Part shown: positions 9,890 through 17,761 of the stretch, piece after piece
How positions within the stretch are numbered: the first letter of the stretch is position 1
How the letters are laid out: every line of letters begins with the position of its first letter
From: Oscillospiraceae bacterium
GTDB lineage: Bacteria; Bacillota; Clostridia; Oscillospirales; Ruminococcaceae
Direction: 5' to 3'
Length of the DNA: 64,000 nucleotides
Assembly: GCA_025757845.1 (NCBI GenBank)
Contig: CP107211.1
Coordinates: forward strand, 744,001-808,000
The notes under the pieces: model-generated
Databases searched by the model: none
The model's input: only the letters and a program-made list of their open reading frames with translations
Told to the model about the DNA's origin: nothing
Program-made: the position numbers and the translations under genes

Positions 9890-10594
9890 ATGGAGCATTT
9901 TGTGGAGTTTCAGGACGTCTGCAAATATTACCAGACCGGAAGTGTGAAGATCGCCGCCGCCGACCACATGAACTTTTATGTGGACAAGGGGGAGTTCTGC
10001 ATCATCGTAGGCCCCTCCGGTGCCGGCAAGACCACCTTGCTGAACATCCTGGGCGGCATGGACAGCTGCGATGAGGGCCATGTCTGGCTGGACGGCCGGG
10101 ACGTGAGCCGCTTTTCGGAAAAGGCTCTTACCACCTACCGCCGGTACGACGTGGGCTTTGTGTTCCAGTTCTACAACCTGGTGCAGAACCTGACGGCGTT
10201 GGAAAACGTGGAGCTGGCCAGCGAGATCTGCCGGGACCCTCTGGACCCGGCCCAGACCCTGACCAGTGTGGGCCTGGGGGAGCGGCTGAACAACTTCCCG
10301 GCGCAGCTGTCCGGCGGCGAGCAGCAGCGGGTGTCCATTGCCCGGGCCCTGGCCAAAAACCCTAAGCTCCTGCTGTGCGACGAGCCCACCGGTGCCCTGG
10401 ATTACAAGACCGGCAAACAGGTGCTGGGGCTTTTGCAGGAGACCTGCCGCAGGACCGGACGCACCGTCATCGTGATCACCCATAACACGGCCCTGACCGC
10501 CATGGCCGACCGTGTCATTCAGGTACGCAGTGGGCAGATCGTGTCCAACAAGGTCAACGAGCACCCGGTGCCAGTGGAAGAAATTGAGTGGTGA
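9890..10594 (+). CDS. ABC transporter ATP-binding protein (MacB/LolD type)
   Basis: ATPase of an export or mechanotransmission ABC system. The 234-residue protein has Walker [14 protein letters not shown]-loop, the signature [15 protein letters not shown], Walker [13 protein letters not shown] and the H-loop ITHN. The LSGGEQQR plus DEPTGALD combination is typical of MacB/LolD/BceA partners of FtsX-type permeases. It overlaps the permease start by 7 bases. Substrate unknown; antimicrobial peptide resistance or cell-wall work are both possible. Confidence 0.9.
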   Translation: MEHFVEFQDVCKYYQTGSVKIAAADHMNFYVDKGEFCIIVGPSGAGKTTLLNILGGMDSCDEGHVWLDGRDVSRFSEKALTTYRRYDVGFVFQFYNLVQNLTALENVELASEICRDPLDPAQTLTSVGLGERLNNFPAQLSGGEQQRVSIARALAKNPKLLLCDEPTGALDYKTGKQVLGLLQETCRRTGRTVIVITHNTALTAMADRVIQVRSGQIVSNKVNEHPVPVEEIEW

Positions 10595-13500
10595 GTGCAG
10601 TGCAAAAAAGTTATCGCAAAAATATCCTTCGGGAGATGAAGGGCAACGCCAGCCGCATGGTGTCGCTGTTTGGCATCGTGGCCCTGGGGGTCATGATGCT
10701 GACGGGCCTTATGAGCATTGCCCCCAGTATGCGGAGCGCAGCCCAAAAATATTATGTGCAGCAAAATGTGTTTGACCTCCGGGTGCTGTCCACCCTGGGC
10801 CTTTCAGACCAGGACATTGCCGCCATTGCCGCCACCCCAGGGGTGGAGACTGTGATGCCGGTAAAGACCCTGGATCTGGAGGCCAACTGGCAGGGCCAGG
10901 AGGAGCGCATGGTGGTGCAGCTGCAGGCCCTGCAGCAGGACCCTGCAGCGGACACCGACGCCAACATGAACCGTCTGGTGCTGTGCTCCGGCCGGATGCC
11001 TCAGGCCGCCGACGAGTGCGTGGTCCATGTAATGGGCTACCAGGCCGAGATCGCTGAGGGCACCGTGCTGACCCTTCCGGAAGATACGGAGGGGACAAAA
11101 CACAAGGAATATACGGTGGTGGGGCTGGTGCAGGACCCGCAGCACATTTCCACCGACAAAGAGAGCAGCACCGTGGGCAACGGTCAGCTGAACTACATCG
11201 CCTATGTGCTGGACGGGGAATTGACGGCAGATTACTACACTGCCTGTTATATCAAGGCGGAAAATGCCGACCAGTACGATAATTATTCCCAGGAGTACCA
11301 GGACGCAGTGGACCAGGTGGCGGATCGGCTGGAGCAGATCAGCGACGCCCAGTGTGTGCAGCGCCGGGAACAGCTTATCGACACCGCCAACCAGAAGCTG
11401 GACGAGGCCCGTCAGACCTACGACGACCAGAAGGCCGAGGCCGAGCAGAAATTTGCCGAGGCGGAACAGCAGCTGGACGATGCCCAGAAGCAGCTGGATG
11501 ACGCCAAGGCCCAGCTGGACGCCGGAGAGGCCCAGCTGGCCCAGCAGAAAAAGAACCTGCCCGACACCATGCAGAACGGTGCCGACCAGCTGGTGGACGG
11601 CGAGGAACAGGTGCTGGAATTTGAGGAACAATTGCAGCAGATCCAGCTGCTGGTGAACCTGAAAAAGGTGGCAGACCCTCTGCTGACCTACGCCCAGGCA
11701 GCCCTGAACAACGCCCAGAAGGCTCTGGACGATGCAGAGCCTGCCGACGAGGAATACATCGAGCTGCGGGACGCCCTGGCCAAGGCCCAGGCTGCCTACG
11801 ACAACATCAACGGCCAGCTCCAGGGCTACCAGGCCCAGCTGGATGAGGGCAAAAAGCAGATGTACGCCCAGGGGCTCATCTCCTCCCCCAACCTGGACAA
11901 CGACCAGCTGGTGGTGGAGGCCAAGGCCGCTCTGCGGCGGCTGAAGCTGCAGCTGCTGGAAGGCCAGCTGCAGCTTACCACCGGCACCGCCACTGCCTAC
12001 AGCCAGTTTGAGGCGGCCCGGGCCCAGTTGGACGCCGGGTGGCAGGAGTATCAGGCCGGGGTGCAGCAGCTGGCAGACTCCCGTGCCGAGTATGAGACCC
12101 AAAAGGCCGATGCCCAGCAAAAGCTGGACGAGGGCCTGCAGCAGCTCACCGACGCTGAGGAGCAGGTGAGCAAGATCAAAAAGGGCGAGTGGTATGTGCT
12201 GGACCGCAACAGCACCCTGAGCTTTGTGACCTTTGAGCAGTACGCCGACCGGATGGCTGCCATTGCCCGGGTGTTCCCGGTGTTCTTCTTCCTGGTGGCG
12301 GCCCTGGTGGCTACCACCACCATGACCCGTATGGTGGACGAGAACCGCCTCCAGATGGGCACCCTGAAGGCCCTGGGCTACTCCAACGCCAGCATTGCAG
12401 GCAAGTACCTGTTCTATGCCCTTACTGCCAGCGTGCTGGGCAGCATGGCCGGTATGGTGGTGGGCTTTTTGGTGTTCCCCAGCATTATCTGGTACGCCTA
12501 TCAGCTGATCTTCAGCCTGCCCACCTTCACCCTGCGGTTCTACCCGGGCATGGCAGCCGCCAGCATGGCCATCAGTGCCGCCGTCATCGGCCTGGCTACC
12601 TGGAGTGCCTGCCGCTCCAGCCTGAAGGAAAAAAGTGCAGCACTGCTGCTGCCCCGGGCTCCCGTGGCAGGCAAGCGCATCTTCCTGGAGTACATCACCC
12701 CGCTGTGGAAGCGTATGAGCTTCTCCCAAAAGACCACCGCCCGGAACCTGTTCCGGTATAAGAAGCGGTTCTTTATGACGGTGCTGGGTGTGGCAGGCTG
12801 TACGGCCCTGCTGCTCATTGGCTTCGGCCTCCAGGACTCCCTGCTGCCCATCGTCACCAAGCAGTCCACAGAGCTGTCCCACAACGACCTGACCGTCACC
12901 CTCAGTGACCCTGCCGCCTTTACGGTGGAAAAGGGTCTGACCGATGCCCTGGAGGGGGGCCAGGTGGAGAACTGGGCGGCGGTGTACAGCAAGTCTGTGA
13001 CCATCTACAATGCCGACGGAGAAAGTGCCGGCGTCAGCGTGGTGGGTGCCCAGACCGACAGCCAGCTGAGCCGCTATGTGACCTTCCGCACCCGGCAGGG
13101 CCACAAGGCCATCCCCTTTGAAAAGGACAGCGTGGTGCTGACAGAAAAGACCGCCCTGAACCTGGGGGTGGAGCCGGGAGACTCCATCTGGGTGGAGAAC
13201 CCTGACGGAGAACGGGTGGAGATGACCCTGACCGGTGTGACGGAGAACTATATGTTCACCCGGCTGTATGTGTCCAATGCCCAGCTGCAGACCCTGCTGG
13301 GCACCCAGGACATCCCCTGGAACACGGTGTACGCCCAGACCCGCTGCGACAGTGCCGCCGACCGCAACACCATGCGGGAGACCCTGCTGGCCTGCAACTA
13401 TGTGACCGGAGCCTCCTTTACAGAGGATGCCACCTCCATGTTCGACAACCTCATCGTGAGCCTGAACTCGGTGGTGGTGCTGATCATCGTGTGTGCTGCG

Positions 13501-13863
13501 GCCCTGGCGGCGGTGGTGCTGTACAACCTGATCAGCGTGAACCTGGCAGAGCGCAAAAAGGAGCTGGCCACCATCAAGGTGCTGGGCTTCTTTGATAAGG
13601 AAGTGTACCGCTACATCTTCCGGGAGATCGACCTGCTGGCCCTCATGGGCTCTTGCGTGGGCCTGCTGCTGGGCATCCCCCTGCATCAGTTCATTATCCG
13701 CACGGTGGAAATGGACCAGCTGATGTTCATCCGGACCATTGCCCCCCACAGCTATCTGCTGAGCGTGGCACTGACCATGATCTTTACCCTAGTCGTCTGC
13801 TTCGTCATGCGGCGGCATGTGAAGAAGATCAGCATGGTGGAGAGCATGAAGGCACCGGAATAA
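10588..13863 (+). CDS. FtsX-like ABC permease with long coiled-coil extracellular region
   Basis: Large 1091-residue permease partner of the preceding ATPase. An N-terminal membrane helix is followed by an extracellular region. Residues about 260-530 are Gln/Ala/Asp/Leu-rich heptads, predicted long coiled coil. Three helices follow from about residue 555 (first FtsX domain), then a second extracellular domain and three C-terminal helices (second FtsX domain, LYNLISVNLAERKKELATIKVLGF). It starts at GTG 10588, or the adjacent GTG 10591, overlapping the ATPase stop. This layout matches clostridial FtsX permeases of unknown substrate. Confidence 0.87.
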   Translation: MVSAVQKSYRKNILREMKGNASRMVSLFGIVALGVMMLTGLMSIAPSMRSAAQKYYVQQNVFDLRVLSTLGLSDQDIAAIAATPGVETVMPVKTLDLEANWQGQEERMVVQLQALQQDPAADTDANMNRLVLCSGRMPQAADECVVHVMGYQAEIAEGTVLTLPEDTEGTKHKEYTVVGLVQDPQHISTDKESSTVGNGQLNYIAYVLDGELTADYYTACYIKAENADQYDNYSQEYQDAVDQVADRLEQISDAQCVQRREQLIDTANQKLDEARQTYDDQKAEAEQKFAEAEQQLDDAQKQLDDAKAQLDAGEAQLAQQKKNLPDTMQNGADQLVDGEEQVLEFEEQLQQIQLLVNLKKVADPLLTYAQAALNNAQKALDDAEPADEEYIELRDALAKAQAAYDNINGQLQGYQAQLDEGKKQMYAQGLISSPNLDNDQLVVEAKAALRRLKLQLLEGQLQLTTGTATAYSQFEAARAQLDAGWQEYQAGVQQLADSRAEYETQKADAQQKLDEGLQQLTDAEEQVSKIKKGEWYVLDRNSTLSFVTFEQYADRMAAIARVFPVFFFLVAALVATTTMTRMVDENRLQMGTLKALGYSNASIAGKYLFYALTASVLGSMAGMVVGFLVFPSIIWYAYQLIFSLPTFTLRFYPGMAAASMAISAAVIGLATWSACRSSLKEKSAALLLPRAPVAGKRIFLEYITPLWKRMSFSQKTTARNLFRYKKRFFMTVLGVAGCTALLLIGFGLQDSLLPIVTKQSTELSHNDLTVTLSDPAAFTVEKGLTDALEGGQVENWAAVYSKSVTIYNADGESAGVSVVGAQTDSQLSRYVTFRTRQGHKAIPFEKDSVVLTEKTALNLGVEPGDSIWVENPDGERVEMTLTGVTENYMFTRLYVSNAQLQTLLGTQDIPWNTVYAQTRCDSAADRNTMRETLLACNYVTGASFTEDATSMFDNLIVSLNSVVVLIIVCAAALAAVVLYNLISVNLAERKKELATIKVLGFFDKEVYRYIFREIDLLALMGSCVGLLLGIPLHQFIIRTVEMDQLMFIRTIAPHSYLLSVALTMIFTLVVCFVMRRHVKKISMVESMKAPE

Positions 13864-14003
13864 GAAACGTCAGGGTTCATAAAAGATTCACGGATGCACA
13901 ACACTTTTGCCGAAATTCTCTGGTAAGATAGAATCACCGGAAGGGAACGCCGCAAATCCCTTCTCCGGGACAACATGATTCCTCCTTTTCCAAACCAAAT
14001 ACC

Positions 14004-14056
14004 GTAAAAAAGCACCGCGCAACGGGTCCACTTCCCGTTGCGCGGTGCTTTTTGCG
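14004..14056 (+). terminator. terminator after the FtsX-like permease gene
   Basis: Perfect hairpin with arms AAAAAGCACCGCGCAACGGG and CCCGTTGCGCGGTGCTTTTT. The 140 bases between the permease stop and this hairpin hold no recognisable gene. Confidence 0.85.
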
Positions 14057-14072
14057 TCCCGGAACAACAGAA

Positions 14073-14109
14073 AACATGCTGCTGCACCAATGTTGTGCAG
14101 CAGCATGTT
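14073..14109 (-). terminator. terminator after the glycosyltransferase gene
   Basis: Perfect 15-bp inverted repeat AACATGCTGCTGCAC / GTGCAGCAGCATGTT with a 7-base loop and a T-rich tail on the minus strand, 10 bases after the stop of the minus-strand gene. Confidence 0.8.
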
Positions 14110-14119
14110 CGGGTCTGTG

Positions 14120-14866
14120 TCAGGAGGCCGGCAAAAACTGCAAGGTGACCGCCTCAGCGGCAAGGGCGTCGGCCTGCTCCCGGGTCAGCTTTTTGCACCC
14201 GACCATCCGGTTGAGCACCACCTGCATCCGCTTGACGGCCAGGTCCGGGCTGCTGTTGGGCGAGTAGGCCGATGGAGCATTGGGCAGGCCCGCCAGCATC
14301 ACGGCTTCGGCGTCGGTGAGCTGCAGCGGCGTTTTGCCAAAGTAGCCCTGCGCGGCTTCGCCGATGCCGTAGTGCCCGCTGCCGAAATAGATGGTGTTGA
14401 CGTACATTTCAAAGATCTGTTCCTTGTTGTACTGCTTCTCAATGGCGAGGGCGGCGAACATCTCCGCCGCCTTGCGGGCCAGATGCTTTTCCTGAGTGAA
14501 CAGGGTGTTCTTGGCCAGCTGCTGGGTGATGGTGCTGCCACCCTCGGCAAAGCTGCCGGTGCGCAGGTCGGTCACCAGTGCCCGGGCAATGGACACCGGG
14601 TCCACACCCTTGTGGTGGGTGAAGCGGGAATCCTCCGCCGAGATCACGGCGTTGATGTAGGTCTGGGGCAGCTGGGCATAGGGAACGAACCCCTCGCGGG
14701 ACGAAATGCTGCTGTACAGGGTATCAATGGGGGTGACCTGGATGGCGCTCTCATAGAGTTTGTGGCCTGTGACGGCAAAGTACCCGCCCGCTGCCACAAG
14801 GGTCAGCAGGGCAAGCAGCAGCACCGTGAGCAGCAGCTGCCGGAGAAAACGAAAAACGGTATGCAT
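14120..14866 (-). CDS. monofunctional peptidoglycan glycosyltransferase (GT51)
   Basis: Polymerises lipid II into glycan strands at the outer face of the membrane. The 248-residue protein has one N-terminal membrane helix (about residues 8-30) and a GT51 domain: catalytic AEDSRFTHHKGVD (Glu78) and GGSTITQQLAKN (109-120), then EMYVNTIYFGSGHYGIGEAAQGYFGK and the helix LAGLPNAPSAYSP. There is no transpeptidase domain, so it is MtgA-like rather than a bifunctional PBP. Start at 14866 follows SD AAGGAG. Confidence 0.9.
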   Translation of the reverse strand: MHTVFRFLRQLLLTVLLLALLTLVAAGGYFAVTGHKLYESAIQVTPIDTLYSSISSREGFVPYAQLPQTYINAVISAEDSRFTHHKGVDPVSIARALVTDLRTGSFAEGGSTITQQLAKNTLFTQEKHLARKAAEMFAALAIEKQYNKEQIFEMYVNTIYFGSGHYGIGEAAQGYFGKTPLQLTDAEAVMLAGLPNAPSAYSPNSSPDLAVKRMQVVLNRMVGCKKLTREQADALAAEAVTLQFLPAS

Positions 14867-14903
14867 GGTGTGCTCCTTTCCGGGCGGTGGCCCGAATGAC
14901 TGT

Positions 14904-14932
14904 ATCATAAACGATTTTGGCCGGTTTGACAA
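14904..14932 (-). promoter_or_regulatory. promoter of the GT51 gene
   Basis: Minus strand TTGTCA, 17-base spacer, TATGAT, 40 bases before the start codon. Confidence 0.65.
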
Positions 14933-15131
14933 GGGACATTCCGGTCTTATTATAAGGTACAGATTTTGCCGTTTTGTGACCAGAGCATGAATTTGTGCCG
15001 GTATACGCCGTCGGACGGGCCGGGAAATCAAGCAAAGTAATACTCTTGACCGGAATGCACAAGGCACGGCACCGCACAGCGGCCGTTCATCATGCACAAA
15101 ATGCAAAATTGAAAAAAATGGAATTAACCTA

Positions 15132-15160
15132 TTGACAAGCTGGGTATTGCGGGATATAAT
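15132..15160 (+). promoter_or_regulatory. strong promoter of the metY leader
   Basis: Consensus TTGACA, 17-base spacer, consensus TATAAT. The transcript would start near 15167, leaving a leader of about 330 bases before metY. From 14933 to 15131 I see nothing else definite. Confidence 0.85.
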
Positions 15161-15254
15161 GCGGACAACAAATCCACAAACCTTGTGGGGAATTGAAATG
15201 GAGATTCCCGGGTTTGTAGAGGAGTGGGAAAAAGACGGAAAGGAGGGCACGAAG

Positions 15255-15389
15255 ATGAAACTGATCTGGAACGAGCTGCTGCATGCAAACTTCCGCTGTG
15301 GGCGAATGCGTGGGGAACGGGCAGAAGAATTCACCGTGACCTGTACGATGCCCTCCTGTGCACGAATGTGTACGCCGATGGAGCGTTGA
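15255..15389 (+). CDS. putative Cys/Met-rich leader peptide of metY
   Basis: 44-codon ORF with a good SD (AGGAGG at 15241-15246) and ATG at 15255, ending 108 bases before metY. Residues 30-42 contain Cys30, Met32, Cys35, Met38, Cys39 and Met42: six sulfur amino acids in 13 codons. A hairpin with a T-rich tail follows at 15414. This is the layout of a ribosome-mediated attenuator that senses Cys or Met charging, placed before a gene that uses sulfide to make homocysteine or cysteine. It may instead be a chance ORF; no similar peptide is known to me. Confidence 0.45.
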   Translation: MKLIWNELLHANFRCGRMRGERAEEFTVTCTMPSCARMCTPMER

Positions 15390-15413
15390 ACAAAAGCAAA
15401 CGGAAATGATCTG

Positions 15414-15452
15414 CCCGGTACGCTGGAACTTGAGTGCGTATCGGGTGTTTTG
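15414..15452 (+). terminator. possible attenuator hairpin before metY
   Basis: Arms CCCGGTACGC and GCGTATCGGG (one G-T pair) around 12 bases, followed by TGTTTTGT. It lies between the leader peptide stop and metY, 46 bases before the metY start. The T tract is imperfect, so termination may be partial. Confidence 0.5.
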
Positions 15453-15497
15453 TATCAGGAAATTATACTAGAAGTTTAATGAGAGAGGTATACTACA

Positions 15498-16787
15498 ATG
15501 TCTAACTATAAATTTGAGACTCTTCAGCTGCACGTTGGCCAGGAGCAGGCCGATCCCGCGACCGATTCCCGCGCAGTGCCCATTTACCAGACCACTTCCT
15601 ATGTGTTCCGCAACAGCCAGCACGCTGCGGACCGCTTCGGTCTGGCAGACGCCGGCAACATCTACGGCCGTCTGACCAACTCCACCCAGGATGTGTTCGA
15701 GAAGCGCATTGCCGCTCTGGAAGGCGGCGTGGCTGCTCTGGCTACCGCTTCCGGCGCTGCTGCCATCACCTACACCATCGAAGCACTGGCACAGGCCGGT
15801 GACCACATCGTGGCACAAAAGACCATCTACGGCGGCAGCTACAACCTGCTGGAGCACACCCTGACCCAGTTCGGCGTTTCCACCACCTTCGTCAACGCCC
15901 ATGACCTGGCCGAGGTGGAGAAGGCCATCCAGCCCAACACCAAGGCTGTCTATCTGGAGACCCTGGGCAACCCCAACAGCGATATCCCCGACATCGACGC
16001 CATTGCCGCCATCGCGCACAAGCACGGCCTGCCGCTGGTCATCGACAACACCTTCGGCACCCCGTACCTGATCCGCCCCATCGAGCACGGCGCTGACATC
16101 GTGGTGCACTCCGCCACCAAGTTCATCGGCGGCCACGGCACCACCCTGGGCGGCATCATCGTGGACAGCGGCAAGTTCGACTGGAAGGCCAGCGGCAAGT
16201 ACGGCAACATTGCTGACCCCAACCCCAGCTACCATGGCGTTTCCTTCGCCGACGCAGCCGGCCCCGCTGCCTTTGTCACCTACATCCGCGCCATCCTGCT
16301 GCGTGATACCGGCGCAACCATTTCTCCGTTCAACGCCTTCCTGCTGCTGCAGGGCACCGAGACCCTGAGCCTGCGCATCGAGCGCCATGTGGAGAACACC
16401 AAGAAGGTCGTGGAGTTCCTGGCCAACCATCCGCAGGTGGAAAAGGTCAACCACCCCTCTCTGCCGGATCACCCGGACCACGCCCTGTACGAGAAATACT
16501 TCCCCAACGGCGGTGCTTCCATCTTCACCTTCAACATCAAGGGCGGCCGTGAAGAGGCCTTCCAGTTTATTGATAACCTGAAGGTGTTCTCTCTGCTGGC
16601 CAACGTCGCTGACGTGAAGAGCCTGGTCATCCACCCGGCTTCCACCACCCACAGCCAGCTGAACGATGAGGAGCTGGCCGAGCAGCAGATCTACCAGAAC
16701 ACCATCCGTCTGTCCATCGGCACCGAGCACATCGACGACATCATTGCCGATCTGGAAGCCGGTTTCGCAGCAGTCCGCGGCGAGTAA
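15498..16787 (+). CDS. metY: O-acetylhomoserine sulfhydrylase
   Basis: PLP enzyme that makes homocysteine from O-acetylhomoserine and sulfide. The 429-residue protein has the Cys/Met-metabolism PLP fold: LQLHVGQEQADPATDSRAVPIYQTTSY, YGRLTNSTQDVFEKRIAALEGG, and the Schiff-base Lys in HSATKFIGGHG. The approximately 60-residue insert with GKFDWKASGKYG is typical of MetY/Met17 rather than of cystathionine synthases. A second MetY-like gene lies at 38169. Expression probably depends on the leader described upstream. Confidence 0.93.
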   Translation: MSNYKFETLQLHVGQEQADPATDSRAVPIYQTTSYVFRNSQHAADRFGLADAGNIYGRLTNSTQDVFEKRIAALEGGVAALATASGAAAITYTIEALAQAGDHIVAQKTIYGGSYNLLEHTLTQFGVSTTFVNAHDLAEVEKAIQPNTKAVYLETLGNPNSDIPDIDAIAAIAHKHGLPLVIDNTFGTPYLIRPIEHGADIVVHSATKFIGGHGTTLGGIIVDSGKFDWKASGKYGNIADPNPSYHGVSFADAAGPAAFVTYIRAILLRDTGATISPFNAFLLLQGTETLSLRIERHVENTKKVVEFLANHPQVEKVNHPSLPDHPDHALYEKYFPNGGASIFTFNIKGGREEAFQFIDNLKVFSLLANVADVKSLVIHPASTTHSQLNDEELAEQQIYQNTIRLSIGTEHIDDIIADLEAGFAAVRGE

Positions 16788-16857
16788 TTACCCGTCTGCA
16801 CGAGCTGCATCAGAACCTTTGTCTCTTTGTCCATTCTTCCTTTTTTCCAAAACAAAC

Positions 16858-16895
16858 GCAAAAGCCCTCCGGTCCGGAAGCCGGAGGGCTTTTGC
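16858..16895 (+). terminator. terminator after metY
   Basis: Perfect arms GCAAAAGCCCTCCGG and CCGGAGGGCTTTTGC around an 8-base loop. Confidence 0.85.
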
Positions 16896-16973
16896 TGTTT
16901 CCGGGGTGTGATGCAAAGTGGGTTCGAGCAAACGAAAAGCACCCGGAAGCTTGCGTTTCTAGGTGCTATTTCT

Positions 16974-17079
16974 TGGTGGACGCGGGTGGATTACGCGAGC
17001 CGCGCTGCTAAAAACAGCCCGCAGGGCTGTTTTTGCGCTGTCTTTGGCGACAGCGCCGCAGCTGTTCTCATCCACCCGC
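16974..17079 (-). repeat. tRNA-Tyr 3'-end-like structured unit, copy 3
   Basis: 106 bases. Minus strand begins GCGGGTGGATGAGAACAGC and ends ATCCACCCGCGTCCACCA, so the ends pair over 10 bp and the 3' end copies the tRNA-Tyr end with one mismatch, including CCA. Inside are two perfect hairpins: AAAAACAGCCC/GGGCTGTTTTT and GCGCTGTC/GACAGCGC. Nearly identical to copy 1. A hairpin with arms around GGTGCT (16938-16970) follows on the minus strand. Confidence 0.75.
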
Positions 17080-17106
17080 TGTGTCCGCCGGAAAATTGTG
17101 CAAAAC

Positions 17107-17142
17107 AAAAAGTTCAACGCACTTTCATACGTTGAACTTTTT
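17107..17142. terminator. hairpin between units 2 and 3
   Basis: Arms AAAAAGTTCAACG and CGTTGAACTTTTT around about 10 bases; same sequence as the hairpin directly after tRNA-Tyr. Symmetric, so it may act on either strand. Confidence 0.75.
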
Positions 17143-17247
17143 TGGTGGGCACGGGTGGATTACGCGAGCCGCGCATCTAAAAAAGCCCCGCAGGGGCTTT
17201 TTTCCCCGCCGGACTGTTCGGCGGGTCGATGCTGTTCTCATCCACCC
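17143..17247 (-). repeat. tRNA-Tyr 3'-end-like structured unit, copy 2
   Basis: 105 bases. Minus strand begins GGGTGGATGAGAACAGC and ends ATCCACCCGTGCCCACCA, with an 8-bp outer stem. The internal hairpins have different sequence from copies 1 and 3 but keep pairing: AAAAAAGCCCC/GGGGCTTTTTT and CCCGCCG/CGGCGGG. That covariation supports a conserved structure. Confidence 0.75.
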
Positions 17248-17280
17248 TTGTAGTGCGTTATAAAGTCCGGATAAAACAGA

Positions 17281-17309
17281 AACTCCAGCGTCATAACAAC
17301 GCTGGAGTT
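17281..17309. terminator. hairpin between units 1 and 2
   Basis: Arms AACTCCAGCGT and ACGCTGGAGTT with a short loop; symmetric and unrelated in sequence to the other hairpins of the array. Confidence 0.7.
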
Positions 17310-17311
17310 CT

Positions 17312-17417
17312 TGGTGGGCGCGGGTGGATTACGCGAGCCGCGCTGCTAAAAACAGCCCGCAGGGCTGTTTTTGCGCTGTCTTTGGCGACAGCGCCGCAGC
17401 TGTTCTCATCCACCCGC
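17312..17417 (-). repeat. tRNA-Tyr 3'-end-like structured unit, copy 1
   Basis: 106 bases. On the plus strand its first 20 bases are identical to the 3' end of tRNA-Tyr (17481 onward); on the minus strand it therefore ends ATCCACCCGCGCCCACCA. The 5' part GCGGGTGGAT pairs with this end. Two internal hairpins as in copy 3. No anticodon arm, D arm or normal tRNA core is present, so it is not a functional tRNA. Confidence 0.8.
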
Positions 17418-17445
17418 TGTGTCCGACGGAAAATTGTGCAAAACA

Positions 17446-17478
17446 AAAAGTTCAACGCACTTTCATACGTTGAACTTT
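17446..17478. terminator. terminator after tRNA-Tyr
   Basis: Arms AAAGTTCAACG and CGTTGAACTTT, two bases beyond the encoded CCA of tRNA-Tyr. Confidence 0.8.
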
Positions 17479-17480
17479 CT

Positions 17481-17565
17481 TGGTGGGCGCGGGTGGATTC
17501 GAACCACCGAAGCTGAAAGCAGCAGATTTACAGTCTGTCCCCATTGGCCACTCGGGAACACGCCC
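17481..17565 (-). tRNA. tRNA-Tyr (GTA)
   Basis: 85 bases including encoded CCA. Acceptor GGGCGTG pairs with CGCGCCC, the anticodon loop is CTGTAAA (anticodon GTA), there is a long class II variable arm, and the T loop is TTCGAAT. It is a single-gene unit with its own promoter. Confidence 0.96.
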
Positions 17566-17600
17566 ATATTCTTTTGTGTGTCCTGCCGGACGACTTGTTT

Positions 17601-17629
17601 ATTTTAGCATGGAAGGATGGATTTGTCAA
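17601..17629 (-). promoter_or_regulatory. promoter of tRNA-Tyr
   Basis: Minus strand TTGACA, 17-base spacer, TAAAAT, 36 bases before the mature 5' end. Confidence 0.8.
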
Positions 17630-17678
17630 CACTTTTCTGCAAATTTCTGCAGGCATTTTTCCAAGCCGGGATCCGGAC

Positions 17679-17727
17679 AAAAAAGCCCCGCCGGGGCCCG
17701 GAAAAAGGGCACCCGACGGGGCTTGGA
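17679..17727 (-). terminator. terminator after the FMN-binding lipoprotein gene
   Basis: Minus strand GCCCCGTCGGG arm pairing with the later GGCGGGGC arm, then TTTTTTG. Confidence 0.65.
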
Positions 17728-17761
17728 AGCACATGCTTTTTTCTTACAGATCTCTGAAAAA

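Larger units (their letters stand above)
16972..17478. repeat. direct repeat of 169 bases flanking a related middle unit
   Basis: 16972-17140 and 17310-17478 are the same 169-base sequence with two mismatches (16980 A versus 17318 G, and one base in GTCCGNCGG). Each copy holds one tRNA-end-like unit plus the hairpin that also follows tRNA-Tyr. The interval 17141-17309 holds a diverged unit with its own hairpin. Reading from tRNA-Tyr on the minus strand the order is tRNA, hairpin, unit, hairpin, unit, hairpin, unit. Confidence 0.9.

Noticed and set aside
10804-13749. 981-codon antisense ORF opposite the FtsX-like permease
   Set aside because: Same shadow effect; composition is Leu/Gly/His-rich without motifs, while the plus strand encodes a recognisable permease.
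15160-15498. SAM riboswitch or T-box in the metY leader
   Set aside because: I looked for the S-box core, SAM-II and the T-box GGTACC motif and found none; the leader peptide model fits better.
17143-17480. Attachment sites of an integrated mobile element at tRNA-Tyr
   Set aside because: The repeated tRNA 3' ends look like att sites, but only about 100 bases lie between copies and no integrase is in the window. Kept as one explanation in the findings, not called as an element.
16827-17516. Several 75-100-codon plus-strand ORFs across the tRNA-Tyr array
   Set aside because: They run through the tRNA gene, terminators and structured repeats, share peptides only because the DNA repeats, and have no SD. 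They are artefacts of the non-coding array.
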